Part shown: positions 21,829 to 33,974 of the stretch, piece by piece
Layout: the number at the start of each line of letters is the position of its first letter
How positions within the stretch are numbered: position 1 is the stretch's first letter
Assembly (NCBI GenBank): GCA_010405405.1
Contig: MU004230.1
Span: 2,563,744-2,627,743 of the forward strand
Length of the DNA: 64,000 nt
Direction: 5' to 3'
DNA from: Microthyrium microscopicum
Taxonomy: Eukaryota; Ascomycota; Dothideomycetes; Microthyriales; Microthyriaceae
Position numbers and translations under genes: made by a program
The notes under the pieces: generated by a model
Database searches by the model: none
Seen by the model: the letters and a program-made list of their open reading frames with translations, nothing else
What the model was told of the DNA's origin: nothing

Positions 21829-24780
21829 GGAATCGTATCGAGAAGCTGTCTTGGCTTAATTAAAGATCGCTGGACTGCACTTCATATATCAAACAATCGC
21901 ATGACCTACAGGGTAAAGTACTAGGTCTGTTCGCGGGATTGAGCCTATGGCAGCAGGTGATATGGAAAGAGGCGACTGAAAATCAGAGAAGAAGTTATGT
22001 GCCTAGACAAGCAAAAATTGTGGCCGCACAAATATCTCGTTCAGTGAAGTATAGAGCAAAAAAAGCTAAAGCTGGGAGTCAGATGCGTCAATTCCGCGCT
22101 GGAATGTTGTGGAATAATGGGAGGTGCAAACAAGGGGAATGCCACTGCCGTCCAACACTCGTGGCACTTGCCATTGACAAACCTCATTTCTCAACTTCTA
22201 GAATACTCTACTTTACAGTCGTAACATGTACAAAGTCTACGAGGTTTTGAAACTGGCAGCGGTGCCGCTGGTGGATGACGAGGTGGCAATATCCAATGAA
22301 AGGATCGTGAATTCGCGACCAACTGGGCTGACCCCATCGCCGCTAAAACTTCCCATCCGATATGGAAGAGCGAACATAGGAAAGCCATTGTCAAGCACGC
22401 GGCCCTAATCTAAAGATGACATGGTTGCGTGGCCAGGTGTCACAGCGCAGACGTTGCCAAAATATAAGGTCTAGTATAGAGAGAATGAAGTGAAGTTAAT
22501 TAAGTGGCGGCTGGGGCGAGAGCGAACCTACATGTAGCCAGGGTTTGGACGCTATAGCGATTACTAATTTTCTGTATGTCCTAAAGACCTACTTTATGGC
22601 TCCTTATGGCTAGATCGCGATATCTTGAACGCTTCATGCCTGACAAGTTGCTTACATAACGCGTAATCAGTCCAAGCGAGCAACTCAAAGATCATCTACC
22701 TGCCTTGCCTGCCTATCATCGCTACTATGTATGATCAATGCCGCATGCCGCAGCTGTCACAAGTATCATTGCTAACGATATCAAGCTGACACCAGCAATC
22801 ATTACCACTACTATTGTACATTTCTTCGAAGCGCTATCATGCGCGAGGCACGCCGTCCGGCAACCTGGCTATGACTCCAAATATGACGGACACTAACAAC
22901 CTCCTATTCGCCTTGCGAGAATAATGCGCACCAGTAATTCAACAATCCGCTATAATCCTCAGTAACAAACGTGGCAAATCCATCCATCACTCCAGCTCCC
23001 AAGCCATGCTGAGCAACCACAATCCCGTCCCAAGGGACATCCGAGCATGCCAACCAAAAAGACCCATAAAGAGTGACAAAATAGAGACATTACAAAATCT
23101 CCTGCTCCTTCTAGATCTGGTCTCAGTCCACCCGCACATGTCCAACCCACGAGCCTTTCTAGCGGAAGCAAAGCCGTGCGACTGGCCGATCCTCGCAATC
23201 GTCTGCTCAATATAGATTGACCACTCCCCCCAGCCAACCAGCCCACCAAAAAAGAAACGACTCCCTACAACCCAATACCCTTTCGCGGCTCCGCCAACCG
23301 GATAATCTCCCCTCGTACCTGCATTTTTCCTGCTAATGTACTCCAGAATGTCCAGATCAAGCTTACTCCCCGGAAACAATCGACCCACTGGCCAAGCTCC
23401 CCAGACATCACATCTATCTTTATATTAGGCTGTCAGTGCAAAGTCGCGTGGTAACCAAGCATGAGACCTTGCTGGTGACGAGAAAAATTGTCCATCGACT
23501 GGCGTGACTGTCGTATTTTGGCAGCTGGCCAAATCATCGTGGTGCCACCACGTAACTATGCTTAGCAACAACTGATCTCCGCTAGGAGTCTACATTTCGC
23601 GATTGCTTCCCACGTTCGGGTATAGATCTGAGAAAATGTTGTAAATTTGGTTCGTAACACGACCTTGATCTTGAATTGGGACCTTGATCGTCATAGACTA
23701 TCAACCGCAATATTGGTATCGCGTACGTAGACCACCACCTCAATTTGCATGTTGCGTCCGGGGATGCTCCAAAAGATTCCCAGGCTTGAAATGAGACCGA
23801 GCATGGTGTTAGTTGGACGGCCCACAGTAGCGGATAGTAGCAAGTACTCAAGCACGTGTGGCATCAATCTTGCCAATGTGTAGTACGCAGTGCCACCGAA
23901 CCGTCGACAGAAGTGCGAAGTAACGGTATCATTTTATCTGGTACATCGCGGTAGTCCTTCGTTCTCGACAGCGAACTGGATCCCCAGCTCCTGTTTCAGG
24001 CTTTCAACAAGTATATTTGAGTCACATAAGATGAAGATGTCGATAAACCATTCTTCTTCATGGGTCTCTGGCAATCAAAAGCACTGGACATGAACAAATG
24101 CTCTTAGTCGTAATTGAAGATTTTCAGTTACGAAGCTCACAGATATCAAGCTTTTTCATACAAGACTTTCCACGCGATTGACTGTAAATTTCCGAATAAC
24201 TCTCTTGGCACATCACGGGAGCTCGATTATTACATATCGTCTGGCACTGAAGATACTATATTCAGTGGAATATATATCAAAGCTTCAAATGACAACGTCA
24301 GCTGTCTCACTGACAGCCCTGTCCACGTACCTGTAGCCTTTAGGCTTTTACGCTCTTTTAAAGATTTCGGATAGATAAGGGAAATAGTCCAGTATAGATT
24401 TGTTAGTAATATTGAGTGGAGGCAGCCCTGTCTTAGCATGAATAATATTTTGATAATCCATCACTAATGCCAACGGCTATATCCGCGAAGCAATGGCACT
24501 CATGTATTTACTTTGTGATATTTCAACAGAATAGGCAATGCGGATTGACATATGGGTTCATCATCTCAATTAACTATGTATGAAGAATGACAGCAATTCC
24601 ATGGGGTATCAAGCTGCCCTTTCCCAGCCAGCCATAAGGACTTTGGAATCAGAATACAAAACGCCGTAACATTCGTCATGATTCTCATACAACTACACCT
24701 GGCATTGCGGCCCATCCGCCCGGCTCAGATTCTACCGTTTCTTTGGATATCGTTGGTACGCAAGTAGTCGGTGAACCGTG
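21829..24780. other. 2.95 kb region without a supported gene
   Basis: Between the copper ATPase (5' side) and the Dep1/Sds3-like gene (3' side). A Gly/Trp-rich minus-strand frame at 22987-23388 is the longest frame, but it has no recognisable domain. No RNA gene or repeat recognised. Confidence 0.4.
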
Positions 24781-26946
24781 CTAGGAACTAAATCGACCTA
24801 CACTGGACCCAGCCACGATGGCAGTTCTAGCAGGTGCTTGGCCCAGGCCTTCGCCCATAGCACGCGGTGTACTCGTCGAGCCTCTTCTTGCCTGCAAGAC
24901 TTGCCGGTTAGATCCAAAATCCGACTGTGCTTGATGTGGCGGGCTGCCTTGTCCGAATGGTGTCATTGATGGGCCAGGTTGTGATGAATTATGCGTTGTT
25001 TGTATTCTTTCCATATCTTTGATGCCGAGATTGACAATGCGGTTCACTGGAACTGGAGTCTCGACGGGGACGTCTGCGTAATGGTGCATGGTATGGGCGG
25101 CTGACGATGGTGGATTTGAAGCCATTTCGATGGTAGATGCGGAGCCATTTACCGTAGTTGGTTCTCCCACCCGTCTTTGTTGTGCGGGAGTTGCAAATCC
25201 GCTTGTTGTGCCTTGAGAGTGGAATGCTTTGACGGATCCCGCTGCATGAGCAGGGTGTTGAGGATTAGCCCAAGGAGTGCGTTCTATGAATTGCTCGCTG
25301 GCAGGCGTTCTATCTTGGATTGGCTGAGGTCGGATGAGGCCGCTAGACGGTTGTCGAGTGATCTGGACATGTCAGAGTAGTTCGTGTAATGCCAATCGAT
25401 AATTTCATACCTCCATTGCCTCAAGGTCTCTTTGGATTTCATGTGCAGAAAGAGCAGACATCTCTGGCGCAGCAGGGAATCCAACATGCTTGGCAATTCC
25501 TGCAAGTACAGAAACTTCCATGTTGCGCGCCTGCTGCTCCTGCATAAGTTCAGGCTTCCGGTTAGAATATAGCCTAGTCGAGCTCTCCTCCATGCCATAT
25601 CGCCGTCTTTCTTTCTGAAGTGTATAAACCTCTTTATAACACCTATCGATCGCATTGTCTCGAATCTCGCGTACGTCTTGAAAGTACTGGCTAAGAAGCT
25701 GACCTCGCTCTGCAATGGTTTTGTTGACAAGAGCCTGGAGGTTGTATTTGAGTAGAGCGTTTTCGTGGCGGATCTTCTCATCGCGTCGTTCATCAACGCA
25801 AGCCAATTGTGCGAGATAGGCTACATGGGTAGAGTTTGGCTGCTGTAGGAGGGATAGTTCGACATCCACTTGATCAATCTGTTCTTGTAAAAGGCTTGGT
25901 AAAGTTAGATATGTGGTGGAAATGTTATAGAACACATCACTCACCGATCCCTGAACCCTATAAAGTCTTTCTCGACGTTTGTGAGAGCTTCGAGAGCTAT
26001 CTTGCGCTTTAGAACTGCGAAAAATGTTAGCTCGATTGTTAGGAACTTTTAAGAACCACGTACCCTCTTCATCGTGCGAGGGGTCATCCTCCTCCTCACG
26101 ATCCTCCTCAACCGGTTCTTCAGCCTCTCTTATTGGCGTGTCTGAAATCTCCGCTGGTGTATCTGCGTCCTGCAAAACTGCATCCTTTCTTCCTTTCCTA
26201 CGTCCCTTGCCCCGGGCTGCACTCTTGCCTCTCGGGGCTGGCCTCAATTCCTCTTCTGCAGCCTCATTCAAGTGTGATTCAACTTCGTCATCCTGCGCGT
26301 CTTGAGTCGAACCTGTAGTATCTACTGGCTGGTCCTCAGCATCTACCTCAGGTAAACTTTCAGACGCTCGATTTTCAGCCTCAAGCAGTTTCAATTGTAG
26401 ATCGTCCGCAAGGGTATGGGTGCGCTTAGGTAGTGGCTCATCCAACGGCAAGTCGCTCATAGAGCTGGCCCCTGGGCTGGGTCGTTTGCGCTTTCCCAGG
26501 TTGATCTTTCCGTCGACAGGCGTCGGCGATTGAGATGCTCGCGCCTCATGATCAACAGGACTTGGAGAGTCTGGAAGTTCGGCGTCAAGAAGGGATTCGA
26601 GATCGCCTGGCGTGTCTTCCAAGGCTTCTCGTGTCATCACCGTAGAAAGCTTGCTTGGGGTCTTATCCTGTGTTGCTGCGTCTACTATGATGTGAGGTTT
26701 GAGCGGAGTCTTTTCGAGCTTCTCGGTTTCGGCTTCAGAGTCTACTTCCATATCTTCGTTTCGTCTAGAGCGCGAAAGCTGTAAAGCAATGGCTTCATGG
26801 TCGTCATCAGAAGGATCTTCGACGTCGATCTCGCTCAGACTGCTTGAACCATTGTCTGGACTATCGACATCAACATCCGTATTCTCTAGAATCCCCATGG
26901 ACCCATTAGCACCATTTTGAGCCTGTGTGGTCATTGTGGTTATCAT
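24781..26946 (-). CDS. Dep1/Sds3-family subunit of an Rpd3L-type histone deacetylase complex
   Basis: Four exons, reading down: 26946-26064, 26014-25945, 25894-25411, 25362-24781; 672 aa. The N-terminal 290 residues are acidic, Ser/Glu-rich and disordered, with basic patches such as KRKRPSP and GKGRRKGRK. The conserved Sds3-like (BRMS1) domain begins right at exon 2, VLKRKIALEALTNVEKDF, and runs through long coiled helices (about 295-480) including DERRDEKIRHENALLKYNL. This family scaffolds Rpd3L deacetylase for gene repression in the nucleus. The C-terminal 190 residues are Pro/Gln/Ser-rich. The first two introns are read through by a longer artificial open frame, which would disrupt the domain, so the spliced form is preferred. 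The ATG-less frame goes on upstream to an AG at about 27056; a 5' leader intron is possible. Dep1 versus Sds3 is not settled. Confidence 0.82.
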
Positions 26947-27693
26947 TGAGCTTGTTGGTCGAGGAGAGGGGGTGGTGGTAGGAGGCGCAGGAGACGTCAG
27001 GTTTCGCGATTTTGGCAATGCGCCTGGGCAATTCGGATTCAAGCCAAGCGATACTTCTATATAACGCGATTGTTAGCTTTTTGGATGGTTGATAGGGTGG
27101 TTGCGAGGCCGCAGTAAGAAGCAGTTTTCATCCCCAACACCAACACGCACTCAGCAGCGTCCGGGCAATGGAGCGAACGGTTGGACAGAAATTGCTTTCG
27201 CAAAGAATCGCAAGAATCTATGAGAGCCACGAACCTTTTGAGAGGGTTCCAAGCGGCGCGCGCCTCTAGGTGCAATGGACACGCTGTGAGCGTAATGAGT
27301 GTCACTCAGGCGGGGAGGAATTGTTGCAGTGTGATCGGATGCTCGCTGTGGGTTCGTAGGAAGCAAGTATTGCAAGGAAGCCGACAGTATTGATCTAGGA
27401 AAAAAGCCGAGTCGGGAGAAGTCAACAAACGGTTTTTTCAGTGGGGGAATGGTTGTTGGTGGGAGGGATTTGGATGTTGCTGGAAGCTGGAAAGAGCACT
27501 GGAACCACGGCAGAGAAAGCAGCAACGGCCGACGGAACGCTTCCCATCCTCATCGCAGCTTCCCCCAAAAGAGCTTGGCGGTATCTGCAAGCCGCTAATC
27601 CCCATTAGGCTAGAGCCCCTCCCCTCTCTACTTTTTTTCTGTGCGCAAAATGTCAATCTTGACATTTGTTGATAGATCACCAATTACCATAAA
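26947..27693. promoter_or_regulatory. Divergent promoter region of the Dep1/Sds3-like gene and NOP12
   Basis: The two genes point away from each other across 747 bp. A PAC-like word (CTCATCGC, reverse GCGATGAG) lies at 27550-27557, 137 nt before the NOP12 ATG, and a pyrimidine tract at about 27616-27640. PAC elements are typical of ribosome-biogenesis promoters. Confidence 0.4.
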
Positions 27694-29372
27694 ATGGCAA
27701 AGAAAGACAAGACCGCTAAGAGCGACAAGCTGACCAAGACATCCCCATTTCTCCCTTCTCTCGCCAAAAGAATAGACAATGACCTTGCCGCATTGTTCGT
27801 CTCTTCCGCTGGTCCAATAGCTCCTCCCACCAGTCAAAAACGCGACAGAACAGTTAAGAAAAGTGCCGCCAAACGGGCCGCTACGTCCAATTCTCCTGAC
27901 GAAGATGGAGAAGCACCCAGTGTGTCTTCTGATAAGTCCGAAAAATCAGTGGCGTCGGAGGTAGACTCTGAACAAGATGAAAAGCCGGCTCCACCTGCGC
28001 AGCCTAGCAAGAAGAGAAAGAGGAAGGATGCACACGACAACTTGGAAGCTCGTTACATGGAGCGCCTGGCCGACGAGGAAGCTAAAGAAGAAGCCGAAGC
28101 AAAACTAGAACGGAGGAAAGCTCGCGCTTCTCGAAACGAGGACGACTCTTCGTCGAGCAGTGCCAGCGAAGATGAGGAAGCCTCACAAGACGATATCATA
28201 AGCGTGGAAGAAGTTGAGGAAGAAAGCGAAGACGAAGCTCGCCCTCAGCATGTCGCCCTTTCGAAAACAAACGACGACCCCGAAGTTGAGAAAGCTTCAA
28301 GAACAGTCTTCCTAGGCAATGTTTCCACAGAAGCCATAACATCCAAACCTGCAAAGAAAACTCTACTTACTCACCTCGCCTCATTCTTCCCTCAACTCTC
28401 CTCCAAGATCTCTACCCCGAAAGTCGAGTCAATTCGCTTCCGATCGACAGCATACTCCTCGAAGCTACCCAAGAAAGCCGCATTCATGACGAAGGAACTA
28501 ATGGATACTACAACCAAGAGCACCAATGCATACGTGGTATACAGCTCAAAGTCTGTCGCGAACGAAGCTGTAAAGCAGCTCAACGGCACCATCGTCCTTG
28601 ACCGCCACTTGCGAGTAGATTCAGTTGCGCACCCTTCACCTGTCGTCCATAAGCGCTGCGTATTCGTAGGAAATCTAGACTTCGTTGATGATGACAGTCA
28701 GATACGAGAAGAAGCCTATCAAGGCAAAGATCTCACCAAACAAAAGAGCAAGCCACCTGCAGACGTGGAAGAAGGACTATGGCGTTCGTTCGCCAAAGCA
28801 GGCACTGTAGAAAGCGTGAGAGTAATTCGTGATTCGAAAACGCGAGTTGGCAAAGGAATCGCATATGTTCAATTCATCGTAAGTTACACCCCCTCCAAGA
28901 AAATCAATCAACTGACACATAGTAGGATGAGAATGCAGTTGAAGCAGCCCTGCTATTTGACGAGAAGAAATTCCCACCACTTTTACCTCGCAAGTTACGA
29001 GTAACACGAGCAAAGAGTATCAAACGCAATGCAGCAAATGGCCCAATCAAAAGAAGTCCTGGCACCGGAGCCAATGGAAAAATCGCCGATAGGTCTTTTC
29101 AGGGGCGCGCTGGCAAGCTACTGGGTAAAGCAGGCGCATTTCAGGCTCGGAACCAAGATCGACAGCCGGCTAAGAAACAAAAAGTCAATGGCCAATACGA
29201 TAAGGCTGGCGGCAAGGCTGACGGCATGGTATTTGAAGGACATCGAGCACAGAGCAATGATACGACAGGCTTGAGATTCGGAGGAAAGAAAGCCAAGGGT
29301 AAGCAAGGAAAGCCAAATAATCGAAGTACGAAGAGAGCGGGTGCTTGGAGAAAGGCTCAGGCTGAGTCTTGA
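27694..29372 (+). CDS. NOP12: Nop12-like nucleolar RNA-binding protein
   Basis: Exons 27694-28878 and 28926-29372 give 543 aa. Nop12 works in the nucleolus on pre-rRNA processing for the large ribosomal subunit. After a charged, Lys/Glu/Ser-rich N-terminus (to about residue 200) come two RRM domains: RRM1 begins with RTVFLGNVS (about 204) and RRM2 with KRCVFVGNLDF (about 321), which ends in GIAYVQFIDENAVEAAL across the splice junction. The tail is basic (KKAKGKQGKPNNRSTKRAG). The acceptor reads TAG-TAG and the second AG (28925) is used, since the first would leave a stop. An out-of-frame ATG at 27650 could overlap the start if the transcript begins upstream of it. Confidence 0.9.
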
Positions 29373-29678
29373 GAGTAGCTAGTCATAGTCAATACCTGTT
29401 ATGAATTAATGCATTCGACTGGCGACTTGAATTAATGCTACTCTCATTGTCTTTCCTATTACCGTGTGCATTCGATAAGATGTCCAGCTTATATATACCG
29501 CATGGCATTTGGAGCCATTGGCAAGTAAAGCGTGCTACATGTCAACGAGCACTGTAGATAAAAATACATGAGGTAGTCTTTAGCTCAAGCGGTCCACATC
29601 GACGGACATTTTATCGAATAGGCTTACAGCCATTTTGTTTTATCTTGGTCTATACAATGCTCAGTGGTATCATACATG
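29373..29678. other. Convergent 3' spacer of NOP12 and CCT4
   Basis: 306 bp between two converging genes. No further feature seen. Confidence 0.35.
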
Positions 29679-31635
29679 CTATCTGCTTAGCGCAATATCA
29701 TCAATTCTCAGAATCATTTTCACCGTCTCCGCAGCCAACTCCAACGCACTAGTGCTGACCAGTAGCGGTTGCAATACGTTTTCATCCGCAATGTTGTTCT
29801 TTACACCTCCAGTCTTGATGCTAACACCTGCATTCTTCTCTCCAATGGCATGGCGATGTCGTAGGTCCGTCACTACTTTGATGGAGTTGAGACCAGCATT
29901 TTCAGCAAGTGTTGTTGGAATGACTTCCATGGCATCGGCGAATGCTTTCCAGCAGATGGCTTCGGTACCGGCTAGAGTACGTGCCTTGGTCGCGAGCTGG
30001 TGGGCGATTTCGATCTCTGGTGCGCCGCCACCGGTCAGAAGGGCCCTGTGGTTAGGTTAGTAAGGAGGATATTGAGAGGATATGAGATGTTTACTTTTTC
30101 TTGACGAGGCAGCGGATGACGCATTGAGCGTCGTGAAGACTTCGCTCTGCTTCGTCAAGGACTTGCTCGTTGGCTCCGCGGACTACGATGGAAACGGTTT
30201 GAACTGGGCCTTTCACACCAGTGACCTTGACAACTCTCGCGCCAGAGGACTGTGTCTCTTCGATAAGATCAGCTGTTCCTAGCTTGTCTTCGGTAAAAGA
30301 ATCTATGTCTGCAATAGGCTTGCAGCCAGTACTCTTGCAGATGAACTCGATCTCATCGCGCTCAATATCCTTGACAGCCAAGATATTCAGCTTTGCAAGG
30401 AAGTGGAGACTGAGCTCATTGACGGCATCGCGAAGAATAGACTTTTGTATGAAGAGAACGTTGCACTTTGCCTTCTTGATCTTCTTCACCATGTTGAGAA
30501 GATATGTCCGCTCCTCTTTGAGAATCTTGTCCATCTGACGGTAGTCATTGACAACGATCTGATTTTCCATATCAGGTTTGGGAGGAGACAACTGGAATTG
30601 GATTAGACCGATGCGGGCCTTTTCTATTCTCGTGGGTCCGCCGCCACTTTTGAGCACTTGTTGTCGCAAGACTAGTCCTTCTATCATCTCGCTCTCGTCC
30701 AATGTTCCACCGGGCTTTTTTAATATGCGAATGTTTTTGAGATCCGCGTTATCAGCTGTTTTTTGGTCGATGACTTTGAGAACTGAGTCCACCGCCATGG
30801 GTGCGAGTTTGGGTTCGGAGGATACAATCTTGGAAGAGAGAGAAGTAGAGGCGGCTTTGAGAAGAGCTGGGCGATCGGAAAGGTTGATGGGTATAGACAT
30901 GTCTTCAAGGATTGTAACCGCTTCGGCGGCAGCTCGCTGAAAAGCCTCGGAGATGACTGTGGGATGAACGCCTACAGATGATTAGTCTCTTTGCTTCGGA
31001 ATTCCATAGCGTGTCCTGCACCTTTGTCCAAAAGTCTCTCTGCAGCTCCCAACAAGCTTCCAGCTATAACGACCACGGATGTAGTACCATCGCCAGCTTC
31101 GATATCCTGAGCATTCGCGAGGTCGACAAGCATCTTTGCCGCGGGATGCATAACGGACATATTTCGCAACATCGTATTACCGTCGTTTGTCTACTGGAGT
31201 ATTAGCTCTTGAATTCCCAGGGTCTTTAACTTCAACATACAATCGTGGTTTCGCCTTTTCCATTTTGGATCTTTAAGCATATATTAGTCTCGTAGTCCCC
31301 GCGTGCTTCGTGCCGATGCGCTCACCATTTTGTCCATACCCTTTGGCCCTAGAGACTATTATATTGTAAGCTCTGCGTTCGAAGAGAAATCTGGGAGTGT
31401 TTACGGTTCGTATGGCATCGGCAACAGCTTTAGAGAGATCTGTCAGTGGAACTCGCAGAAGCACAGTCGCATCAACCAACCTCGAGCAGCCATGATGTTG
31501 GCAGTACGAACAGCCTGTGGCTTCTCCTTGTCCTATACTCAATATCAGTATCGAGTAAGTTTGTATGAAAGTTTTGTCACTGACGCGAAATGCGGCATTT
31601 GTGGATCCACCACCGGCAATCTGTGCAACGGCCAT
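29679..31635 (-). CDS. CCT4: CCT delta subunit of the TRiC/CCT chaperonin
   Basis: Eight exons, reading down: 31635-31585, 31532-31481, 31439-31405, 31355-31326, 31270-31241, 31190-31022, 30971-30095, 30045-29679; 536 aa, the usual length. CCT folds actin, tubulin and WD40 proteins in the cytosol using ATP. The first five exons are tiny (30-52 nt) and together rebuild [13 protein letters not shown], then [11 protein letters not shown] and [15 protein letters not shown], the ATP-binding core with the catalytic Asp of GDGTT. The apical and C-terminal parts ([54 protein letters not shown]) match the delta subunit. The intron at 31440-31480 is only 41 nt. Confidence 0.95.
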
Positions 31636-33974
31636 CGTGTATCAAGGGCTTTGATGAATTTCACACTATAAGGAGGGAAGAAAAGATGGGAACTGGAACG
31701 CGACACTTGGAAATGTTTCTCAAATAATTTTGGTGTTGATTTTCGAAGCCTTAGAGTTTGGAGGGGTGACGAAGCTCGGGCCCTGCTTGTTGCCCCTGCC
31801 AAACTGATGAACATCAACAAAATAACTGGCGTGCCCGCCGACTGCGATGGCTCCCACACAACACGGTCTGGTATCGAGTGCTTTATTTACCAATTAGGGC
31901 GTTCAGACCGAGAAGTTTTATCGAATGCTATGGAAAATATAACGCCTCTTAATTAATAGCGCCCGTAGGAGCCAGCGCAGTTGATGGGAGTTGAGCGCGC
32001 CTTCCTTCTATTTTGCCGCGCGGTTGCCTGCTCGGTGCTTTGGTGTCTGTGCGCGAACACCAATTTTCTCTGCAGCTCCAACATTTTTTCAACCTCTTCT
32101 CCTCCATCTCAACCTCTTCTTCTTCTCAACATCAAGCTTCCCCCCATTCTACCATCTTTTACCCTTCGTTCTTCGCAACTTGCGTCTTGTCTAGCTCGCT
32201 GGAAGATGTGGGCTCCATGATGGCAGAGCTCGTTGCCAGTGTCGGCATTACTCGCGAGCTCTGCCTCACTGTCCTGTAAGTCTCTCCATCTATCTTATTC
32301 TCCCCGTACCTTCAAGATTAAAAACCATAAACCGCAAATCAAACTAGAGTCGCTGAATTTCTCATGAAGTAATTTCAACGTCAGAATGATGGAAGGAAGC
32401 TGCTACCAGTCTTTACTCTCGCATTTTCGAAGCAAAATGCTAACAGCTTGCAGAAATCGTCGTCTCTCCGCCAGCTCCCATGAAGGGCAATGTCTCCCGT
32501 CTACTAGGTTCTACGACTGGCTGCTTTACCTCCTCTTAGATGCGCAAACCTTCGATTCCCCATCGAAAGCTCTGGGAGTTAAAGCGCCTTCTAGCTAATA
32601 GCGTTGGTGAGAGCCATTGTACTCGTAGGGAGCCCGCCATATATGTTGCCAATCCATTGCCTGCCACCATCGTTCTCAGCATATGGAGTTTCACCACATC
32701 TGCTGAATAAATGGCTCAAGTGGACTCGGAGCCTAGCGTCATGCGCCTTTAGTTACTGGTACGTTCCCAAACCTCGCTGTCAAACCCATTCTCCTTGACT
32801 TTATGATGATTATCTTTTAATTGGAATTACCGGCTGAGGACTTCTACTCGAGTCCCTGAAGTAGAACATAGAGGCTGTTTCTGATCTGTCAAGCACAAAA
32901 CCTTTTTACCCATCATATTTTGTTAGTTCTCCTTGCTAACGCGATTGGTGTCTCGCAGATTTTCCGTGGTATGTTCGCATAGATCCAGCTGTTAAGCCTT
33001 CTTCCACACCATCGCATGATGCAATTGCACTGGGCACCGATATTATATGAGCGATATGCTTTCTCGCGACAGGCCTAGAAAACCTCGTCCACTGATTTCG
33101 ATGTCACGACTCAAACCTGTCCAATACTGTATTACGGACTCAAGCTAATGCTTCAATTTCCGTTAGTGCGAGAACACTCTCAGAGACAATCTTGTACGTA
33201 TTTACCTTGCCTCATCTCTCATTGTAATATGATGAACATCTAGATGACGAGTCAGACTCGAAGTTTTTTCGCTGTTGATAACCTTTTATTTAATACCATT
33301 CATGCCAAACTGATATTACCCTGTCATGAACAATGACTTTTCATTCCTGTTAAGGCCAAGACTAACCATTCGAATAGGTAGCCAATCCGTTCCTGGCCTG
33401 TGTCAGACACTTCACGTTTTGGTAGGTCGACCGGTCTCAAAGTCCTCAATCATATGATGATCTAAACTTTCTTGACAAGCATATGTCCAAGCTATTTATA
33501 GCTGTGAAGATTCGATTGATTCTGATTGATATCGACATATCACAGTCTAGCCTCACCTGATATTATGGACTCGGCTGACTTGAGTTTATAGCTTTCAAGT
33601 AAGCTCGTTGAATCTTCCTCGGTACGTACAACACTTTGCAAAGTCTTCCCTCTTACCATTTCATGATGAATCAATTTTATATCACGACGGTCTCCATAGC
33701 TACGGCTTTGATGATATCGCCCTTGACACGGCATTTTCCCTGATATCTATTCACTCTTGAACCATTGCACTGCCTTGAAATACGAAAGCTAACTGCTTTC
33801 CCACAGGAATTAAATGACGGTAAGTCTGTAAGATAAGCCGCTCCATCCTCGCTATGGGCTTCAATGTAAGTTTGGTGTGATTCAGAGATGTCATGGCACA
33901 TCATCTGATTGTAGTATCTAAGTATATAGTCATATCTATACTCTTCTATCGTACACCACCTTCATTCACTTTGT
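31636..33974. other. 2.3 kb region between CCT4 and MET2 with a possible unannotated transcript
   Basis: 5' side of CCT4 and 3' side of MET2. A pyrimidine-rich leader-like stretch (about 32070-32180), a GC-rich hairpin (32222-32265), strong splice donors (GTAAGT at 32276, GTACGT at 32759, GTATGT at 32969) and two acceptor sites with GCTAAC branch words (AG at 32453 and 32958) lie on the plus strand. The coding potential is very small. Beyond 33.0 kb I see nothing. Confidence 0.3.
32222..32265 (+). other. GC-rich inverted repeat / hairpin
   Basis: Arms GGCAGAGCTCG (32222-32232) and CGAGCTCTGCC (32255-32265) pair perfectly over 11 bp. Inside the loop TGCC (32234-32237) can pair with GGCA (32244-32247). 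A consensus GTAAGT donor follows 10 nt later. An 11-bp hairpin with this loop size could occur about once per window by chance. Confidence 0.4.

Noticed and set aside
22987-23388. Minus-strand open frame of 133 codons, Gly/Trp-rich
   Set aside because: No domain recognised, no linked splice pattern, and the flanking frames are equally open. Could be a lineage-specific gene, but I cannot support it.
25405-27042. Uninterrupted 545-codon frame of the Dep1/Sds3-like gene
   Set aside because: It reads through two good introns (25895-25944 and 26015-26063). Splicing restores the conserved LKRKIALEALTNVEKDF block, and the 27042 start codon is TTG.
29580-29650. TAGCTCAAGCGGT resembles a tRNA D-arm
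   Set aside because: The downstream sequence lacks a proper T-arm and the ends do not pair; it is in the 3' spacer of NOP12 and CCT4.
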